From: Methylobacter tundripaludum SV96
GTDB lineage: Bacteria > Pseudomonadota > Gammaproteobacteria > Methylococcales > Methylomonadaceae
Direction: 5' to 3'
Assembly: GCF_000190755.2 (NCBI RefSeq)
Contig: NZ_JH109154.1
Span: 124,001-188,000, forward strand
DNA: 64,000 nucleotides
In this document: positions 8,995-17,491 of the stretch, one piece after another
Layout: each line of letters opens with the position of its first letter
How positions within the stretch are numbered: the first letter of the stretch is position 1
Notes under the pieces: generated by a model
Database searches by the model: none
Told to the model about the DNA's origin: nothing
Seen by the model: only the letters and a program-made list of their open reading frames with translations
Translations under genes and position numbers: made by a program

Positions 8995-9938
8995 TGAACT
9001 GGTTAATAGCTATTTTACAAACCATACTGTTTGTCGCGTTGGCGCCGTTGCTGGCGGGCTGGGTTAAATGCTGCAAATGCCGGTTACAGAACCGCAAAGC
9101 GCCTTCCGTTCTTCAGCCTTACCGGGATTTGCTTAAATTGACCTATAAACAACCGGTAGTCTCGGAACAGGCTTCATGGTTATTTACCAAAGCGCCGTAC
9201 ATTATTTTTTCGGCAACGGTGCTTGCAGCAACCGTTGTGCCGCTGATTGCCGTTGATTTACCGACTTCGGCCAGCGCCGATGTGATTGTGATGGTCGGTT
9301 TTTTCGCTTTTGCCCGGTTTTTTCTGGCGCTGGCCGGATTGGACGTCGGCACCGCATTCGGCGGTATGGGCTCATCGCGGGAAATGACCATTTCATCGTT
9401 GGCGGAACCTGCGATGTTGATGGCGATTTTTACGCTGACCATGACCGCCTCAACGACTAATTTATCGTTGGCTATCGCCCATGTGCTCAATGAAGGCTTG
9501 GTGTTACGGCCTTCGTTTGTATTTGCTTTAGCGGCCCTGGTACTGGTTGCCGTCGCTGAAACAGGACGTATTCCGGTAGACAATCCGGCGACGCATCTGG
9601 AGCTGACCATGATTCATGAAGCGATGATTCTTGAATACAGCGGTCGCCATTTAGCGCTGATCGAATGGGCAAGTCAGTTGAAGCTGATGCTGTACGGCGT
9701 CCTGATTGCCAATATCTTTTTCCCTTGGGGCATTGCCGAAACCCTTAGCATTCAAGCGTTAGGCTATGGCTTGCTGGCTATTATGGGCAAGCTTGCGGTA
9801 TTGGCGGTTGTTCTGGCGATAGCGGAAACGCTGGTTGCAAAAATGCGCCTGTTTCGCGTGCAGGAATACCTCAGTTTCGCCTATTTATTAGGGCTGCTTG
9901 GGTTGTTGAGCCACATTATTTTGGAGGCGGCACGATGA
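8994..9938 (+). CDS. hyfC: Hydrogenase-4-like membrane subunit (HyfC/NuoH type)
   Basis: A 314-residue integral membrane protein of the NuoH/HyfC/HycD family, which links the soluble arm to the membrane arm in complex I-like machines. Family segments seen are LQPYRDLLKL, GLDVGTAFGGMGSSREM, VAETGRIPVDNPATHLELTMIHEAM (acidic loop facing the redox module; interrupted here only for length limits in citation) and MRLFRVQEYLSFAYLL. The start is the ATG overlapping the hyfB stop; a GTG 15 bases upstream is less likely. Beyond its stop lies a palindromic insert that separates it from hyfE. Confidence 0.9.
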   Translation: MNWLIAILQTILFVALAPLLAGWVKCCKCRLQNRKAPSVLQPYRDLLKLTYKQPVVSEQASWLFTKAPYIIFSATVLAATVVPLIAVDLPTSASADVIVMVGFFAFARFFLALAGLDVGTAFGGMGSSREMTISSLAEPAMLMAIFTLTMTASTTNLSLAIAHVLNEGLVLRPSFVFALAALVLVAVAETGRIPVDNPATHLELTMIHEAMILEYSGRHLALIEWASQLKLMLYGVLIANIFFPWGIAETLSIQALGYGLLAIMGKLAVLAVVLAIAETLVAKMRLFRVQEYLSFAYLLGLLGLLSHIILEAAR

Positions 9939-9964
9939 ACATGAAAAATGTAAAAGCCCGCTCT

Positions 9965-10083
9965 GTAGGCCGGAATAAGCCGGTTCGAGCGATAGCGAGA
10001 ACCGGTGTTTCCGGCGAACACCTCCCGGACTTTGCCGGAAACACCATCGCGCGCTACGCTTGGGTGGCCTTATTCCGGCCTAC
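9965..10083. repeat. Palindromic repeat inserted between hyfC and hyfE
   Basis: A 119-bp element starting GTAGGCCGGAATAAG and ending CTTATTCCGGCCTAC, with an inner inverted pair GGTGTTTCCGGC / GCCGGAAACACC. It would form a long cruciform or RNA hairpin in the operon transcript. The flanks carry a 15-bp direct repeat, ATTATTTTGGAGGCG, at 9915-9929 and 10112-10126. The 66-codon open frame across it (9935-10135) ends in the same residues as HyfC (IILEA) and is best read as a by-product of the insertion. Confidence 0.75.
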
Positions 10084-10134
10084 GATGTTCCTGTCTGGAA
10101 TGTTGAACGATATTATTTTGGAGGCGTCACGCTG

Positions 10135-10812
10135 ATGAACATCGAACAACTGGATTTTTATACCCAGGCCATTTTATCGATGGCCGCATTGGTGGGGCTT
10201 ACCTCGTTTCTTATGTTAGGGCAGGGAAGATTACTCAGACTGATCTTTGTGTTTGCGATGCAGGGTTTTTTATTAACCTTGACCACAGCATTGGCGGCAT
10301 ACAGCTTGAATAATCATCATCTCTATATTTCAGCCGTGCTGACTTTAGTGCTGAAAGTAACTTTTATTCCGTGGATGTTAAGACGGGAGGTTCTGCGAAT
10401 GAATATGCATCGCGATGTCGAAGCATTAAAAAACAATACTGCCGTGATGCTGGGCGGCGCCAGTCTGATGGTATTCAGTTATTACGTGTTGCATCCTATT
10501 GTGCAATCCTCATCAATCGTCATGCTGAATGCCTTGGCGGTCAGCCTTTCCGTGATGCTGTTGGGTATGCTGTTGATGATTTCGCATCGGCAGGCTATCG
10601 CTCATGTGGTTGGCTTTATGTCGATAGAAAACGGCTTGTTCTTCGCGGCTATCGTCGCCACCAACGGCATGCCGATGGTGGTTGAACTGGGCGTGGCGTT
10701 CGACGTACTGGTGGCTGCGGTGCTGTTCGGCATCTTTTTCCTGCATATACGCACCAGTATCGATTCTCTGGATGTCGATTTGTTAAACAAGTTACACGAG
10801 GTGGATAAATGA
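10135..10812 (+). CDS. hyfE: Hydrogenase-4-like membrane subunit (HyfE type)
   Basis: A 225-residue integral membrane protein similar to HyfE, whose C-terminal part corresponds to NuoK. About six or seven hydrophobic helices are visible, with FMSIENGLFFAAI (NuoK-like Glu) and ELGVAFDVLVAAVLFGIFF near the C-terminus. The ATG at 10135 is chosen because the sequence after it matches the family, while the upstream in-frame sequence is repeat. GGAG lies about 12 bases before it. The end overlaps hyfF by 4 bp (ATGA). Confidence 0.87.
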   Translation: MNIEQLDFYTQAILSMAALVGLTSFLMLGQGRLLRLIFVFAMQGFLLTLTTALAAYSLNNHHLYISAVLTLVLKVTFIPWMLRREVLRMNMHRDVEALKNNTAVMLGGASLMVFSYYVLHPIVQSSSIVMLNALAVSLSVMLLGMLLMISHRQAIAHVVGFMSIENGLFFAAIVATNGMPMVVELGVAFDVLVAAVLFGIFFLHIRTSIDSLDVDLLNKLHEVDK

Positions 10813-12272
10813 TTGCCGCCTATTTAGTCTTATTAATACCGTTGATCGGCATACTCTATTTCGCGCTGGCGGGACATAGAGCGGATACCGGAAAAATCAA
10901 TGTCAGGTTTAACGGAATTTGCTTGCTGGCGACCATCTGGCTGGCGATCAACGTGCTCAATCAAGGTACGATTATTTCATCAGGCAAGGCTTTTTTAATC
11001 GATCCGTTTAATGTGTATTTGATTGTGTTGACGGCTTTTGTCGGCTTCACCACGTCGATATTTTCTTCGCCTTATATGGCGCATGAAAAAGAAATCGGCA
11101 AGCTCAGTGACGGTCGCTTAAAGCTGTATCACTCGATGTTTCAGGGGTTTATGCTGGCCATGTATCTGGTGTTGACCACCAATAATATGGGCATCATGTG
11201 GGTGGCGATGGAAGGCGCGACATTGGCAACGGTGTTACTGGTCAGTTTGTATCGTACCCCGGAGTCTATTGAGGCGGCGTGGAAGTATTTTATTTTGTGC
11301 GGCGTGGGTATTGCCCAGGCCCTGTTCGGCACCATTTTGCTGTATTACGCGGCCGTGCAGATCGGCGACGGCGAGAATGCCTTACTGTGGTCGGTGCTTT
11401 ATGAAAATGCCGACAAATTAAACCCGGAAATTCTTGAAATTGCCTTTGTTTTTTTGCTGATAGGTTATGGCACGAAAATCGGTTTGGTGCCGCTGCATAA
11501 CTGGTTACCCGATGCCCATTCCGAAGGTCCGACGCCCATGTCTGCGGTGTTATCGGGATTACTGTTAAACGATGCCTTATACGCCGTGGTGCGTAATAAA
11601 ATGCTGGTGGATGGGGCGACGGATTCCAATATGGCCGGTTTTCTGATGATGGGCTTCGGCATGCTGTCGTTTCTGGTTGCCGCAATACTGCTGCACCGGC
11701 AAAAAGATATTAAAAGACTGTTCAGTTACTCATCTATTGAGCACATGGGACTGATGACTTTCTCCTTCGGTATCGGCGGCCCTTTAGCCACTTTTGCCGC
11801 GTTGCTGCACATGACCGTGCATTCACTGACCAAATCGGCCATTTTTGTGACGGTAGGCCACGCGGCTCAGCTTGCCGGAACCCAGCGCATAGACCAGATA
11901 CGCGGCCTGATTAAAACCCAGCCCAGGATCGGTTGGGGTTTATTGATCGGCACCATTGCCATTGCCGGGTTTCCGCCATTCGGTGTGTTTACCAGCGAGT
12001 TTCTGGTGCTGCTGGCGACCATGCACAGTTATCCCTGGTTAGCGCCATTGCTGTTGCTGGGTATCGGCATCGCCTTTGCCGGACTGTTCAGGCATATACA
12101 GCCGATGGTTTACGGCGACAAGCCTAAAGATCAACAACCGATTACAGCCAACTTGTGGCCGGTCATGATACATCTGGCCCTGGTGCTTTGGCTGGGTCTG
12201 GCCATCCCCGGTTTTCTGGCTAACTGGTTTTCACAGGCGACACTATTAATTTCCGGGAGTACGCCGTTATGA
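10809..12272 (+). CDS. hyfF: Hydrogenase-4-like antiporter subunit (HyfF/NuoN-M type)
   Basis: A 487-residue proton-translocating subunit of the NuoM/NuoN/HyfF class. Conserved residues include Glu in MGIMWVAMEGATLATVLL, the PLHNWLPDAHSEGPTPMSA loop, SGLLLNDALYAVVR, and HSLTKSAIFVTVGH with Lys. With HyfB this gives two antiporter-like channels. It overlaps hyfE by 4 bp and hyfG by 4 bp. E. coli Hyf has an additional HyfD; no such gene is present here. Confidence 0.9.
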   Translation: MIAAYLVLLIPLIGILYFALAGHRADTGKINVRFNGICLLATIWLAINVLNQGTIISSGKAFLIDPFNVYLIVLTAFVGFTTSIFSSPYMAHEKEIGKLSDGRLKLYHSMFQGFMLAMYLVLTTNNMGIMWVAMEGATLATVLLVSLYRTPESIEAAWKYFILCGVGIAQALFGTILLYYAAVQIGDGENALLWSVLYENADKLNPEILEIAFVFLLIGYGTKIGLVPLHNWLPDAHSEGPTPMSAVLSGLLLNDALYAVVRNKMLVDGATDSNMAGFLMMGFGMLSFLVAAILLHRQKDIKRLFSYSSIEHMGLMTFSFGIGGPLATFAALLHMTVHSLTKSAIFVTVGHAAQLAGTQRIDQIRGLIKTQPRIGWGLLIGTIAIAGFPPFGVFTSEFLVLLATMHSYPWLAPLLLLGIGIAFAGLFRHIQPMVYGDKPKDQQPITANLWPVMIHLALVLWLGLAIPGFLANWFSQATLLISGSTPL

Positions 12273-13843
12273 GTTCATCAAACTGGACTGCGGATTTTTT
12301 AAGCCGACTGAGCACCGATATTACGGTTGCAGAAATCGATACAGCCTCGGCAACACTCTGGCAAATAAAAAGCCACGCATGGCAACAATTTGCAGAACTG
12401 GCTATGCAGCAAAACCTGCGCTGGGCAGCAGGATGGGCGGAACAGGTTGATAACCGGTTTTTGATCAACGCCTGTTTTGAAAAACAGGGTGAATACATTC
12501 TTCTGCGCACGATTATCGATGATTCAAACCCCGAACTGCCGAGTCAGGCCACGGTTTATCCCGCCGCCAACCGCAGTGAGCGTCACACTCAAGACATGTT
12601 CGGGATCAAGTTTGTCGGGCATCCGGATAACAGGCGTTGGACGCGGCATCAAGCCTGGATTGAAAAAAACTATCCGTTACGAAAAGATTTTCCTGTTCAG
12701 GGTACACCGGTAGGCATCACACCACCCGATATGCATTATCCGTTTATTAAATCCCACGGTGCAGGTACGTATGAAATTCCGGTAGGCCCAGTGCATGCCG
12801 GTATTATTGAGCCCGGACATTTCAGGTTTCAGGCGGTTGGCGAACTTATCCTAAACCTGGAAGAACGTTTGGGCTACGTGCATAAAGGCATAGAAAAAAT
12901 TGCCGAAGGCAGAGAACCGGAGTCCTTAGCCAGGCTGGCGGGACGTGTCTCCGGCGATACCACCGTCGGGCATTGCTGGGCGGCTTGTAGGGCAATGGAA
13001 CAGACGGCGGGCGTGATAATTCCGCCTAGAGCCGCCTTAATTCGCGGCATTCTGGCGGAACGGGAACGCATCGCCAACCACATGGGCGATATAGGCGCAA
13101 TCTGTAATGACGTTGCTTTTGTGTTCGCGCAAATGCAGTTTACCCGTTTGCGCGAACTCTGGTTGCGCACCAATGCAACGGTTTTCGGTCATCGCCTGTT
13201 GATGGATAAAATTGTTCCCGGCGGTGTTGCGTGTGATCTGTCGGGTGAATCCTGCGCCCTGATCAAGAAGGAGATAACCGAATTAAGAAAAGAGCTGGCG
13301 GAAGTCATACTCGCGCTGGATCTCAATTCTTCACTGGAAGACAGATTGTATACGGCCGGTTTCTTGTCTGAACAAACTGCTGCCGCTTTTGGCACCTTGG
13401 GTTATGTCGGACGGGCCAGCGGACAGGATAAGGATGTGCGTCGCGATACGCCCTATGCGCCCTACGATCAAGTTACGGTTAAAGTCGCACTGGAAACACA
13501 GGGCGATATTGCCTCCAGATTATGGGTCAGGTACAAGGAAATCAGGGCGGCGTTACGTCTGCTAGAAGAATTTATCGACCGGCTTGTTGCCGGCGAACTA
13601 TGCAGCGAATGGCGAACGCCGGCGGCGGGTAGCGAAGGTCTGGGTATTGTTGAAGGCTGGCGCGGCGAAATTATCAGCTACATCCGTTTTGATGCCGATA
13701 ACAAAATCGCCCGTTTTTATCCGCGCGACCCTAGTCAACTAAACTGGCCTGCGTTGGAAAAGCTGGTGCTGAATAATATCGTGCCGGATTTTCCTGTGTG
13801 CAACAAATCCCTGAATGGCTCTTATTCAGGCAATGATTTATAG
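12269..13843 (+). CDS. hyfG: Hyf-like large subunit (NuoCD/HyfG type) lacking NiFe ligands
   Basis: A 524-residue soluble subunit. Residues about 20-150 are a NuoC (30-kDa) domain (ERHTQDMFGIKF, RKDFP), followed by a NuoD/hydrogenase large-subunit domain (GYVHKGIEKIAEG). In true group 4 hydrogenases two RxCGxC and DPCxxC-type motifs bind nickel and iron. Here the first reads R226-V-S228-G-D-T231 and the second D487-P-S489-Q-L-N492, so all four cysteines are absent. It therefore cannot carry a NiFe centre and resembles the hydrogenase-related (Ehr-type) complexes. No maturation endopeptidase gene is nearby. Activity is unknown; quinone reaction or purely structural energy coupling are possibilities. 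Confidence 0.88.
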   Translation: MSSSNWTADFLSRLSTDITVAEIDTASATLWQIKSHAWQQFAELAMQQNLRWAAGWAEQVDNRFLINACFEKQGEYILLRTIIDDSNPELPSQATVYPAANRSERHTQDMFGIKFVGHPDNRRWTRHQAWIEKNYPLRKDFPVQGTPVGITPPDMHYPFIKSHGAGTYEIPVGPVHAGIIEPGHFRFQAVGELILNLEERLGYVHKGIEKIAEGREPESLARLAGRVSGDTTVGHCWAACRAMEQTAGVIIPPRAALIRGILAERERIANHMGDIGAICNDVAFVFAQMQFTRLRELWLRTNATVFGHRLLMDKIVPGGVACDLSGESCALIKKEITELRKELAEVILALDLNSSLEDRLYTAGFLSEQTAAAFGTLGYVGRASGQDKDVRRDTPYAPYDQVTVKVALETQGDIASRLWVRYKEIRAALRLLEEFIDRLVAGELCSEWRTPAAGSEGLGIVEGWRGEIISYIRFDADNKIARFYPRDPSQLNWPALEKLVLNNIVPDFPVCNKSLNGSYSGNDL

Positions 13844-13852
13844 GAAGGGAAA

Positions 13853-14368
13853 ATGCTGAATATTTTTAAAAAAATCCTGACCACGGGTGTCGTTACTGAG
13901 CCGTTTAAAGCGCCCAAAGATGCCGAACTGGAGCAACTGGGCATTGAGATTAAAAGCCGTATAGACAAGAAATTTTCCGGCAGCATTGCGATACGCCAGG
14001 TCGATGCAGGTTCCTGTAACGGTTGCGAACTGGAAATTCATGCGCTGAATAATCCCTTTTACGATATTGAACGTTTTGGCGTTCATTTTGTCGCGTCGCC
14101 AAGACACGCTGACGTGCTGCTGGTCACAGGGCCGGTTTCAAGGCATATGCAGACCGCGTTACTGCGCACTTATGAAGCAACGCCGAACCCGAAATGGGTG
14201 ATTGCAGCCGGTGATTGCGCCGCTTGCGGCGGAGAGTTCGGCGTGTCTTATGCCAGTTGCGGCGCAGTGTCCAACGTCATTCCGGTCGACGTGGTGATTC
14301 CCGGTTGTCCACCCACGCCTTTGGCGTTGATGAAGGGATTGTTGGGTTTGATTAACGCTAAAAAATAA
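13853..14368 (+). CDS. hyfI: Hyf-like small iron-sulfur subunit (NuoB/HyfI type)
   Basis: A 171-residue NuoB-family protein. The four ligands of the proximal [4Fe-4S] cluster can be read: Cys55 and Cys58 in GSCNGCELE, Cys122 in GDCAACGG and Cys152 in GCPPTP. Thus a redox cluster is likely kept although the partner large subunit lacks a metal site. AAGGGAAA precedes the ATG. No polyferredoxin subunit (HyfA/HyfH or NuoI type) is encoded around, so the electron route to or from this cluster is unclear. It is the last operon gene of the complex. Confidence 0.9.
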   Translation: MLNIFKKILTTGVVTEPFKAPKDAELEQLGIEIKSRIDKKFSGSIAIRQVDAGSCNGCELEIHALNNPFYDIERFGVHFVASPRHADVLLVTGPVSRHMQTALLRTYEATPNPKWVIAAGDCAACGGEFGVSYASCGAVSNVIPVDVVIPGCPPTPLALMKGLLGLINAKK

Positions 14369-14449
14369 AAAGAGCGGTACTGCGAAACAGTTATAAATGG
14401 GGCAGGGCGGTTATTGGGAACCTGCCAAAAACTACAATGGGTAAACAAT

Positions 14450-15157
14450 ATGATCAAGAAAGTAAAGATATGGGGAATCGCTGCCGTGATTCTGGGTTCT
14501 TTCAGCATGGCCTCTATGGCAGACGACTTGCTTCAGGATGCCGGTAGCTGGATGCAAATCGTAGGTGAGGGCAGTTTGAAAGTCGTAGATCCCAAGTTGG
14601 AAAAAGGCCGTATCTGGCTGGAAGGTCAATCCCGTTTCGACGACAACTGGAATCATTGGTATCAGGGTATGGTACGCACGGCGGTGGGCTATTCACTCAG
14701 CGATCGAGCCACTATCTGGGCAGGTTACACCTGGTTGCCGACTCAGAACGTCGGCAAGAGCTATGTTTCTCAGCAAGATGTCTGGCCGGCGTTTCGTTAT
14801 GTCTTGCCCACCGATATAGGAACTTTCAGCTTTAGAACTATGTTCGAAAGCAACTTTATACAAGGCGATGATGTTCGTTTCAGGCCACGCCAGATGCTAC
14901 GGTTTATGCATCCGCTGGAGTTCGAGCCGCGTTTAAGCCTGATTACCTGGGACGAGTTTTTCATCCGGGTCAATTCAACAAAATTCGGCGGACAGTCCGG
15001 TTTCGATCAGAACCGAGTGTTTGCGGGCCTAGGCTGGACCTTCAATAAAAACTTCCGGGCTGAAGGCGGTTATCTCAACCAGTATCTGGATGATGCCACT
15101 CACACCAATAACACCATGCATCACTTGATTATGGGATCGTTGTTTATCAATTTTTAA
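14450..15157 (+). CDS. DUF2490-like outer-membrane beta-barrel protein
   Basis: A 235-residue protein with an N-terminal signal peptide (IWGIAAVILGSFSMASMA, cleavage near ADD) and a body of alternating aromatic strands ending in Phe (SLFINF), typical of outer-membrane barrels. FRPRQMLRFMHPLEF and GLGWTFNKNFRAEGGYLNQY are features of DUF2490. The ATG at 14450 is chosen because it places the signal peptide directly at the N-terminus; a longer in-frame start at 14414 is less likely. It lies 81 bp behind hyfI on the same strand, so it may be cotranscribed. Function is unknown. Confidence 0.78.
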   Translation: MIKKVKIWGIAAVILGSFSMASMADDLLQDAGSWMQIVGEGSLKVVDPKLEKGRIWLEGQSRFDDNWNHWYQGMVRTAVGYSLSDRATIWAGYTWLPTQNVGKSYVSQQDVWPAFRYVLPTDIGTFSFRTMFESNFIQGDDVRFRPRQMLRFMHPLEFEPRLSLITWDEFFIRVNSTKFGGQSGFDQNRVFAGLGWTFNKNFRAEGGYLNQYLDDATHTNNTMHHLIMGSLFINF

Positions 15158-15287
15158 ATGCCTGCTGCTTCAGAGAGACGGCCAGGATGATTCTCCTGCA
15201 ATCTTCGCAGTAACTGCCCCAGTTTTTGGCGTTCTACGTCGAGCACAGCGAAACGTATCTGATCCGCTTCGCTGTGTTCACCACATA

Positions 15288-15830
15288 TTACGCGCTGAGA
15301 TTCTCATAATCATAAATCAGCCGTTCCATTGCTTTTTTATCGTTTAAACACCGATCTATTTCAGTGAGCAGCATCATATGGTAATGACGGCATAAAATAG
15401 AATCAGTGGGACACTCAGGAGCAAGCGCTTCAATCATGGTGCATAAATGAGTGAAGTAATGCCGTCTCAGTATTGAATCTTGAGGAAATCCGCTACTGCT
15501 GTTTTCTACAGGTGAAACTGCCGCTTCTTTTACTTGCGGCTTTGCGGAAATCTCAATATTGCTTACGGGCTTATTGACGGACTCAGCAGCTGGTGAAGAA
15601 ATACTTGTCGTATCGGTTACTTGCGAGTTTACGACGCTAGATTCAGAATCAACTGAGTTCTTGGCGGTCGACTCGATTTCCGTCTGTTGCTTTTCCCGCT
15701 CTGGGGTTTTAGGTTTGCTTATGAGCGTTTCTTTTGATGAACATGATGAACATTTTTTTTGTCTTTTTAAAATGAACATTGTTATCAGCAAAACAATAAG
15801 TACGGATACAATTCCAAGTACGGTCTTCAT
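15288..15830 (-). CDS. Membrane-anchored hypothetical protein
   Basis: A 180-residue protein with one N-terminal transmembrane helix (about residues 4-22), a short cysteine-containing basic stretch (KRQKKCSSCSSK), a low-complexity Ser/Glu/Val linker of about 90 residues, and a C-terminal helical domain. That domain has two similar units, SILRRHYFTHLCTMIEAL and SILCRHYHMMLLTEIDRC, apparently an internal duplication. I do not recognise the family. It stands alone, head-away from the bacterioferritin genes. Confidence 0.6.
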   Translation of the reverse strand: MKTVLGIVSVLIVLLITMFILKRQKKCSSCSSKETLISKPKTPEREKQQTEIESTAKNSVDSESSVVNSQVTDTTSISSPAAESVNKPVSNIEISAKPQVKEAAVSPVENSSSGFPQDSILRRHYFTHLCTMIEALAPECPTDSILCRHYHMMLLTEIDRCLNDKKAMERLIYDYENLSA

Positions 15831-16168
15831 AATAGCTCTCCTGATTTTGAGTTGTAATTATTGGATGTTAAAGCATTTGATTTTTTAATAGTCGCCAATA
15901 AAAAAACTATCATGAATTGAGGGTAGGGGCAATAAGTATCAATGCTAGTTAACCACCGTGAATCCCTGCCGAAATCAAGGGTTACGTGGATAGCTATGGA
16001 GTATTTCATGGTGTTATCTACGCGATTGATATAATCAAAAAATATTTATCTGTCCAAAAGATTACTTTGACGGTAGGATCGGAGCGGATAAAATTATTAT
16101 TCAAATGCTTATTAACTCGCGCAAGCCGACTTGATAGGCTTTCGTCCGATTCACTTTAGGGGGCTATT
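15831..16168. promoter_or_regulatory. Divergent intergenic region upstream of the bacterioferritin genes
   Basis: 338 bp between the leftward hypothetical and the rightward bfr operon. AT-rich tracts near 16020-16110 could hold the bfr promoter. I see no convincing Fur box or hairpin. AGGGGG precedes the bfr start. Confidence 0.4.
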
Positions 16169-16648
16169 ATGAAAGGCGACAAGAATATTCTGAAAACGCT
16201 CAACAGTCTGCTTGCCGGAGAGCTGAGCGCATCTGATCAGTACCTGATCCATGGTGAGATGTACGCCGATTTTGGCCTTAGCCATCTTTCTGAAAAAAGT
16301 CTACACGAGTCTGAGCATGAACGGCAGCATGCCCGCGCTTTGATTCAGCGCATTTTATTTCTGGAAGGCACGCCCAACCTAGTCAAACGCGAAGCTTTAA
16401 CTATCGGCATCGGAGTACCGGAAATGTTAAAAGCCGATCTGGAAGTCGAATATCATGTCGTCGGCGAGCTAAAAAAAGCCATCGCCGCCTGCGAAAAAGC
16501 CGGGGATTATGTAACCCGCGAGATGCTGTCCGTTCAACTGGAGGATACGGAAATGGATCATGCTTACTGGCTGGAACAGCAATTGAGGCTAATTAACCTC
16601 GTAGGTCTGGAAAATTATCAGCAAAGTCAAATGAAACCAAGCATTTAA
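16169..16648 (+). CDS. bfr: Bacterioferritin, ferroxidase-type subunit without haem Met
   Basis: A 159-residue bacterioferritin for iron oxidation and storage in a 24-subunit shell. Di-iron ligands are kept: Glu18, Glu51, His54, Glu94, and an ExxH at Glu128/His131 (one residue later than E. coli numbering). The axial haem ligand Met52 is replaced by Arg52, so this subunit should not bind haem in the usual twofold site. The next gene, 18 bp downstream, has the opposite pattern. The two probably co-assemble, as described for paired bacterioferritins in Neisseria and Magnetospirillum. Confidence 0.93.
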   Translation: MKGDKNILKTLNSLLAGELSASDQYLIHGEMYADFGLSHLSEKSLHESEHERQHARALIQRILFLEGTPNLVKREALTIGIGVPEMLKADLEVEYHVVGELKKAIAACEKAGDYVTREMLSVQLEDTEMDHAYWLEQQLRLINLVGLENYQQSQMKPSI

Positions 16649-16666
16649 GCGATTGAGGGTAGACAG

Positions 16667-17134
16667 ATGAAAGGCAATAAAAAAATCATTGAAATTCTCA
16701 ACAAGGTACTCAAAAACGAGCTAACCTCGATCAACCAGTATTTCCTGCATGCTCGTATGTTCCGTAACTGGGGGCTGGAAAAACTTAACGACTACCAGTA
16801 TAAGCAATCGATCCGCGTCATGAAGGAAGCCGATGAGGTTATTGAGCGTATCCTGTTTTTAGAAGGCTTACCTAATCTGCAAAACCTCGGCAAGCTGCTG
16901 ATCGGCGAAAATGTCGTCGAATGTTTAAACGGCGATTTGGAATACGAAAAAAATATTCAGCGACCAATGCTGATAGATGCCGTCGCTTTATGTGAGGAAT
17001 TGCAGGACTACGTCAGTCGCGACCTGCTGGAAGAGCTGCTGGAGCACTGCGAACAAGCCATTGATTGGCTGGAAACCCAGCAAAGCTTAATGGAAAATAT
17101 CAGTCTGCCTAATTATTTGCAATCGCATATATAG
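16667..17134 (+). CDS. bfr: Bacterioferritin, haem-type subunit without ferroxidase centre
   Basis: A 155-residue bacterioferritin closer in sequence to E. coli Bfr. It keeps the haem-ligating Met52 (RVMKE), Glu18 and Glu94, but Glu51 is Val51, His54 is Glu54, and the ExxH of helix D is CEQA. The di-iron centre is thus dismantled while haem binding should remain. It probably serves as the electron-transfer subunit of a mixed shell with the preceding bfr, receiving electrons from Bfd during iron release. It follows the first bfr by 18 bp in an operon. Confidence 0.93.
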   Translation: MKGNKKIIEILNKVLKNELTSINQYFLHARMFRNWGLEKLNDYQYKQSIRVMKEADEVIERILFLEGLPNLQNLGKLLIGENVVECLNGDLEYEKNIQRPMLIDAVALCEELQDYVSRDLLEELLEHCEQAIDWLETQQSLMENISLPNYLQSHI

Positions 17135-17290
17135 TACGGCAGCGATTAGCAGTGTCGCCACTTCCCAAATATCTGCAATTGATGACGCTGTTTTTGTTTT
17201 AGATGCTAATTGAGCTTGACAGATACTCGAAACTAAATAAGAATGCTTCTCAATAATTGTATGTTGTTGCGCTATCGAGGAGCTTGTTTT

Positions 17291-17491
17291 ATGTATGTAT
17301 GTGTTTGTCAGGCGGTGACGGAGTTCGATATTCATCAAGCCGCCAGAAACGGCGCAAAAACGCTGATGGATTTACGCCGCGATCTGCAGGTAAGCGTTGA
17401 GTGTGGGCGTTGCGCGAGTTGCGCCCGGAAGTGCTTAAAGTCAGCCAACGAAGATTTTTCGGAAAACCACAAATTACCCATCTACGCCTAA
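17291..17491 (+). CDS. bfd: Bacterioferritin-associated ferredoxin
   Basis: A 66-residue [2Fe-2S] protein that reduces haem in bacterioferritin to mobilise iron. The Cys pattern CVC near the N-terminus and CGRCASC near residue 40 matches Bfd. The ATG at 17291 has GAGGAG 8 bases before it; an upstream in-frame ATG at 17243 gives a non-family extension and is rejected. It lies 156 bp behind the second bfr on the same strand, possibly with its own promoter. Confidence 0.92.
   Translation: MYVCVCQAVTEFDIHQAARNGAKTLMDLRRDLQVSVECGRCASCARKCLKSANEDFSENHKLPIYA

Noticed and set aside
9935-10135. 66-codon open frame between hyfC and hyfE
   Set aside because: It runs through the palindromic repeat, and its end only mirrors the last codons of hyfC through a flanking duplication.
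15154-15282. Open minus-strand stretch after the DUF2490-like gene reading like a helical C-terminus (about 42 codons)
   Set aside because: It looks protein-like but has no start codon or ribosome-binding site, and I recognise no family. It may be a gene remnant, but the evidence is too thin for a feature.
16020-16168. Fur box before the bacterioferritin genes
   Set aside because: AT-rich sequence is present but no convincing match to the Fur consensus could be identified by eye.
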